Shown here one piece after another: positions 61,969 through 64,000 of a stretch of DNA of 64,000 bases; within the stretch, counting starts at the first letter, position 1, and every line of letters starts with the position of its first letter. Source of the stretch: JBGANR01 sp044222225 (lineage in GTDB: Bacteria; Actinomycetota; Actinomycetes; Mycobacteriales; Mycobacteriaceae); contig JBGANR010000022.1 of assembly GCA_044222225.1 (NCBI GenBank), positions 1 through 64,000 on the forward strand, written 5' to 3'. Both the position numbers and the translations under genes were made by a program. Below the pieces are notes generated by a model, which worked only from the letters and a program-made list of their open reading frames with translations, made no database searches and was not told the origin of the DNA.

Positions 61969-63983
61969 TGGCGCGACTGCCCACCGTCCCCACGTTGCTC
62001 GCCACCGCCGTCGACGCGCTCGGCGGCGCCCGGCGCGACGGCCAGGTGACGATGGCCTCGGCCGTCGCCGACGCCATCGACTCCGGCGCCCACCTCGCGG
62101 TCCAGGCCGGCACCGGCACCGGCAAGTCCCTCGCCTATCTCGTGCCCGCACTGCGGCACGCCGCGGCGTCGGGCAAGACGGTGGTCGTGTCGACGGCGAC
62201 GATCGCCCTGCAACGCCAGCTCGTCGAGCGCGATCTGCCGCGGGTGGCCGACGCCCTCACCGAGTCGCTCGGCGAGCGGCCCGACTTCGCCATTCTCAAA
62301 GGCCGCGCGAACTACCTCTGCAAGAACAAGCTGCACGCCGGGACGGCGGTGGACGAGCCGGCCGAGCTCTTCGACGCGTTCGCGCTGTCCCGCCTCGGCC
62401 GCGAGGTGACGCGGATCCGGGAATGGGCCGAGACCACCGAGACCGGCGACCGCGACGACCTGAGTCCGGGCGTCGGCGAGCCGACCTGGCGGCAGGTCTC
62501 GGTGTCCGCACGCGAGTGCCTCGGCGCCGGACAGTGCCCGTTCGGCACCGAATGCTTCGCCGAGCTCGCCAAGGCGAAGGCGGGACAGGCGGACATCGTC
62601 GTGACCAACCACGCCATGCTCGCCATCGACGCCATGACGACCGTGACGGTCCTGCCCGAGCACGACGTCGTCGTCATCGACGAGGCGCACGAGCTGGTCG
62701 ATCGCGTGACGTCCGTCGCGACGGCGGAGATCTCGGCCGCGGCGATCGCCGCCGTCGCCCGGCGATGCGGCCGGCTCGTCGAGGACGAGCTCGCCGATGC
62801 CCTGACCGAGGCGGGCGAATTGCTGGGCACGATGCTCGCCGGCGCGCCGGCGGGTCAATGGCTGCGGGTGCCGGACGGCGCGGCCGTGATGTTCGCCGGG
62901 TTGCGCGACCTGCTGTGGAAGATGCACACGGCGATCGGCCCCGTCCGCGGCGCGAATCTCGACCCCGACGCCGCGGCCGCCCGCTCGGCCGCCTTGACGG
63001 CCGTCGACGACCTGCACGACACGCTCGTCCGGATGCTCGCCGCCTTCGAGGCCGAGAAACGTCGTGACGTCGTGTGGCTGGCCGTCGAGTTGTTCCGCGG
63101 CGACGAGCGCCGTGCGGTCCGCGTCGCGCCGCTCTCGGTCGGCGGACTGCTGCGGACGAGCCTGTTCGCGAACGCCACCGTCGTCCTCACCTCCGCGACG
63201 CTGGCCACCGGCGGCTCCTTCGACGCGCTGGCCGCGACCTGGGGCCTGCCGCCCCGCGACGCGACGCCGACGACGTCGGAGATCGACGTGACGGCGTCCG
63301 GGCGCGAACCGGCCGGCCGCGCCGATTGGACCGGCCTCGACGTCGGCTCCCCCTTCGACCACGCCCGCCGCGGCATCCTCTACATCGCCCGGCACCTGCC
63401 GCCCCCGGGCCGCGGCGCGGCGACGTCCGAATCGCTCGACGAGTTGGCCGAGCTCGTCGCCGCCGCTCGTGGCCGCACGCTCGGCCTGTTCTCGTCGACA
63501 CGCGCCGCCAAGGAGGCCGCGGCGGCGATGCGGGAGCGCCTCGACGTGCCGATCCTGTGCCAGGGCGACGACCAGACGTCCACGCTCGTCACCCGTTTCG
63601 CCGAGGACGAGCCGACATGCCTGTTCGGCACCCTCACCCTGTGGCAGGGCGTCGACGTGCCCGGCCCGTCGCTCTCGCTCGTCGTCATCGACCGGATCCC
63701 GTTCCCCCGGCCGGACGATCCGCTGCTGCAGGCCCGGCAGGACGCCGTGACGGCGCGCGGCGGCAACGGGTTCATGTCGGTCGCCGCGAACCACGCCGCG
63801 CTGCTGCTGGCGCAGGGCACCGGACGTCTGTTGCGGTCGATCGACGACCGCGGTGTCATCGCCGTGCTCGATCCGCGGCTGGCCACCGCACGCTACGGCG
63901 GGTTCCTGCGCGCGTCGCTGCCGCCGTACTGGCCGACGTCCGATCCCACGGTCGTCCGAGGCGCCCTCGCTCGCCTGCCGTGA
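61968..63983 (+). CDS. dinG: DinG-type Fe-S ATP-dependent DNA helicase
   Basis: The 671-residue protein has Walker A QAGTGTGKSLAYLVPALRH, a 4Fe-4S region with cysteines in NYLCKNK, RECLGAGQCPFGTECFAELAK, the DEAH box VVVIDEAHELVDRV, LTSATLATGG and the C-terminal GRLLRSIDDRGVIAVLDPR. It unwinds DNA or R-loops in repair (XPD-like SF2). ATG 61968 shares one base with the pncA stop. It corresponds to Rv1329c. The last 17 bases of the window after it hold no feature. Confidence 0.93.
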   Translation: MARLPTVPTLLATAVDALGGARRDGQVTMASAVADAIDSGAHLAVQAGTGTGKSLAYLVPALRHAAASGKTVVVSTATIALQRQLVERDLPRVADALTESLGERPDFAILKGRANYLCKNKLHAGTAVDEPAELFDAFALSRLGREVTRIREWAETTETGDRDDLSPGVGEPTWRQVSVSARECLGAGQCPFGTECFAELAKAKAGQADIVVTNHAMLAIDAMTTVTVLPEHDVVVIDEAHELVDRVTSVATAEISAAAIAAVARRCGRLVEDELADALTEAGELLGTMLAGAPAGQWLRVPDGAAVMFAGLRDLLWKMHTAIGPVRGANLDPDAAAARSAALTAVDDLHDTLVRMLAAFEAEKRRDVVWLAVELFRGDERRAVRVAPLSVGGLLRTSLFANATVVLTSATLATGGSFDALAATWGLPPRDATPTTSEIDVTASGREPAGRADWTGLDVGSPFDHARRGILYIARHLPPPGRGAATSESLDELAELVAAARGRTLGLFSSTRAAKEAAAAMRERLDVPILCQGDDQTSTLVTRFAEDEPTCLFGTLTLWQGVDVPGPSLSLVVIDRIPFPRPDDPLLQARQDAVTARGGNGFMSVAANHAALLLAQGTGRLLRSIDDRGVIAVLDPRLATARYGGFLRASLPPYWPTSDPTVVRGALARLP

Positions 63984-64000
63984 CGCCGAATCACCCTGGG

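Overview
The window is about 70% G+C and comes from a mycolic-acid-type actinobacterium (order Mycobacteriales, for example a Gordonia, Williamsia or Tsukamurella relative; the genus is inference). The evidence is a single 3,057-residue type I fatty acid synthase followed by acpS, an LdtMt2-like L,D-transpeptidase, many GTG starts, and gene order that I recognise from Mycobacterium tuberculosis: the nirD/CbiX/HemD/NarK group, the ldt-DUF3618-bcp-acpS-fas group, and the dinG-pncA-pncB-clpS-DUF2017-P1 peptidase-rhomboid-murI-Rv1339-rph-rdgB-DUF3817 group. No database search was possible. Family assignments rest on motifs, length and context.

Layout. 1-11 kb: the end of nirD, a small AT-richer islet, then (minus strand) a sirohydrochlorin chelatase-like gene, a HemD-DNA-binding fusion and a NarK transporter. 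These are followed by a molybdate ABC transporter (modABC) with moaD and moaA, and on the plus strand moeA, a moaC-mog fusion and moaE. This is a nitrate/nitrite assimilation and molybdenum-cofactor block. 11-16.5 kb: a citrate-type uptake block (usp, CitMHS, orphan TctC lipoprotein) divergent from a CitA/CitB-type two-component system, with a CRP/GlxR-like site between them. 16.5-30.4 kb: L,D-transpeptidase, tRNA-Lys, DUF3618, GNAT, bcp, TetR, acpS and fas.

30.4-43.7 kb: a HIT protein; a three-gene cassette that looks like a type VII (ESX) polymorphic toxin split into a PPE-like carrier, a CdiA-CT-like nuclease and a putative immunity protein; a 1,448-residue SF1 helicase with a C-terminal Vsr-like nuclease; deaD; a FadD15-like acyl-CoA synthetase; tRNA-Leu; and a phzF pseudogene with an internal deletion. 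Next come a C45-type N-terminal-nucleophile hydrolase carrying a C-terminal helix-turn-helix and its TetR regulator, with two operators laid over an apparently leaderless promoter.

44.4-51.9 kb is the most accessory part. It has a perfect CRP-type palindrome, then a tight one-way gene run: cupin, PfpI-type protein, HAD hydrolase, Hsp31-type protein, isonitrile-hydratase-type DJ-1 protein, VioB-type ferritin-like protein, MFS exporter, VOC protein. A complete IS5-family element with 15-bp inverted repeats and a TGA target duplication splits the ferritin-like gene. Removing it restores a continuous frame whose stop overlaps the MFS start codon. I know no characterised pathway with this gene set.

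52-64 kb is conserved housekeeping: TIGR01777 epimerase, membrane proteins, rdgB, rph, a metallo-beta-lactamase-fold protein, murI, rhomboid, P1 peptidase, DUF2017, clpS, pncB, pncA and dinG. Many genes in the window start 6-8 bases after a TANNNT -10 box with no ribosome binding site, which suggests leaderless mRNAs. clpS and pncB appear to share one symmetric bidirectional promoter.
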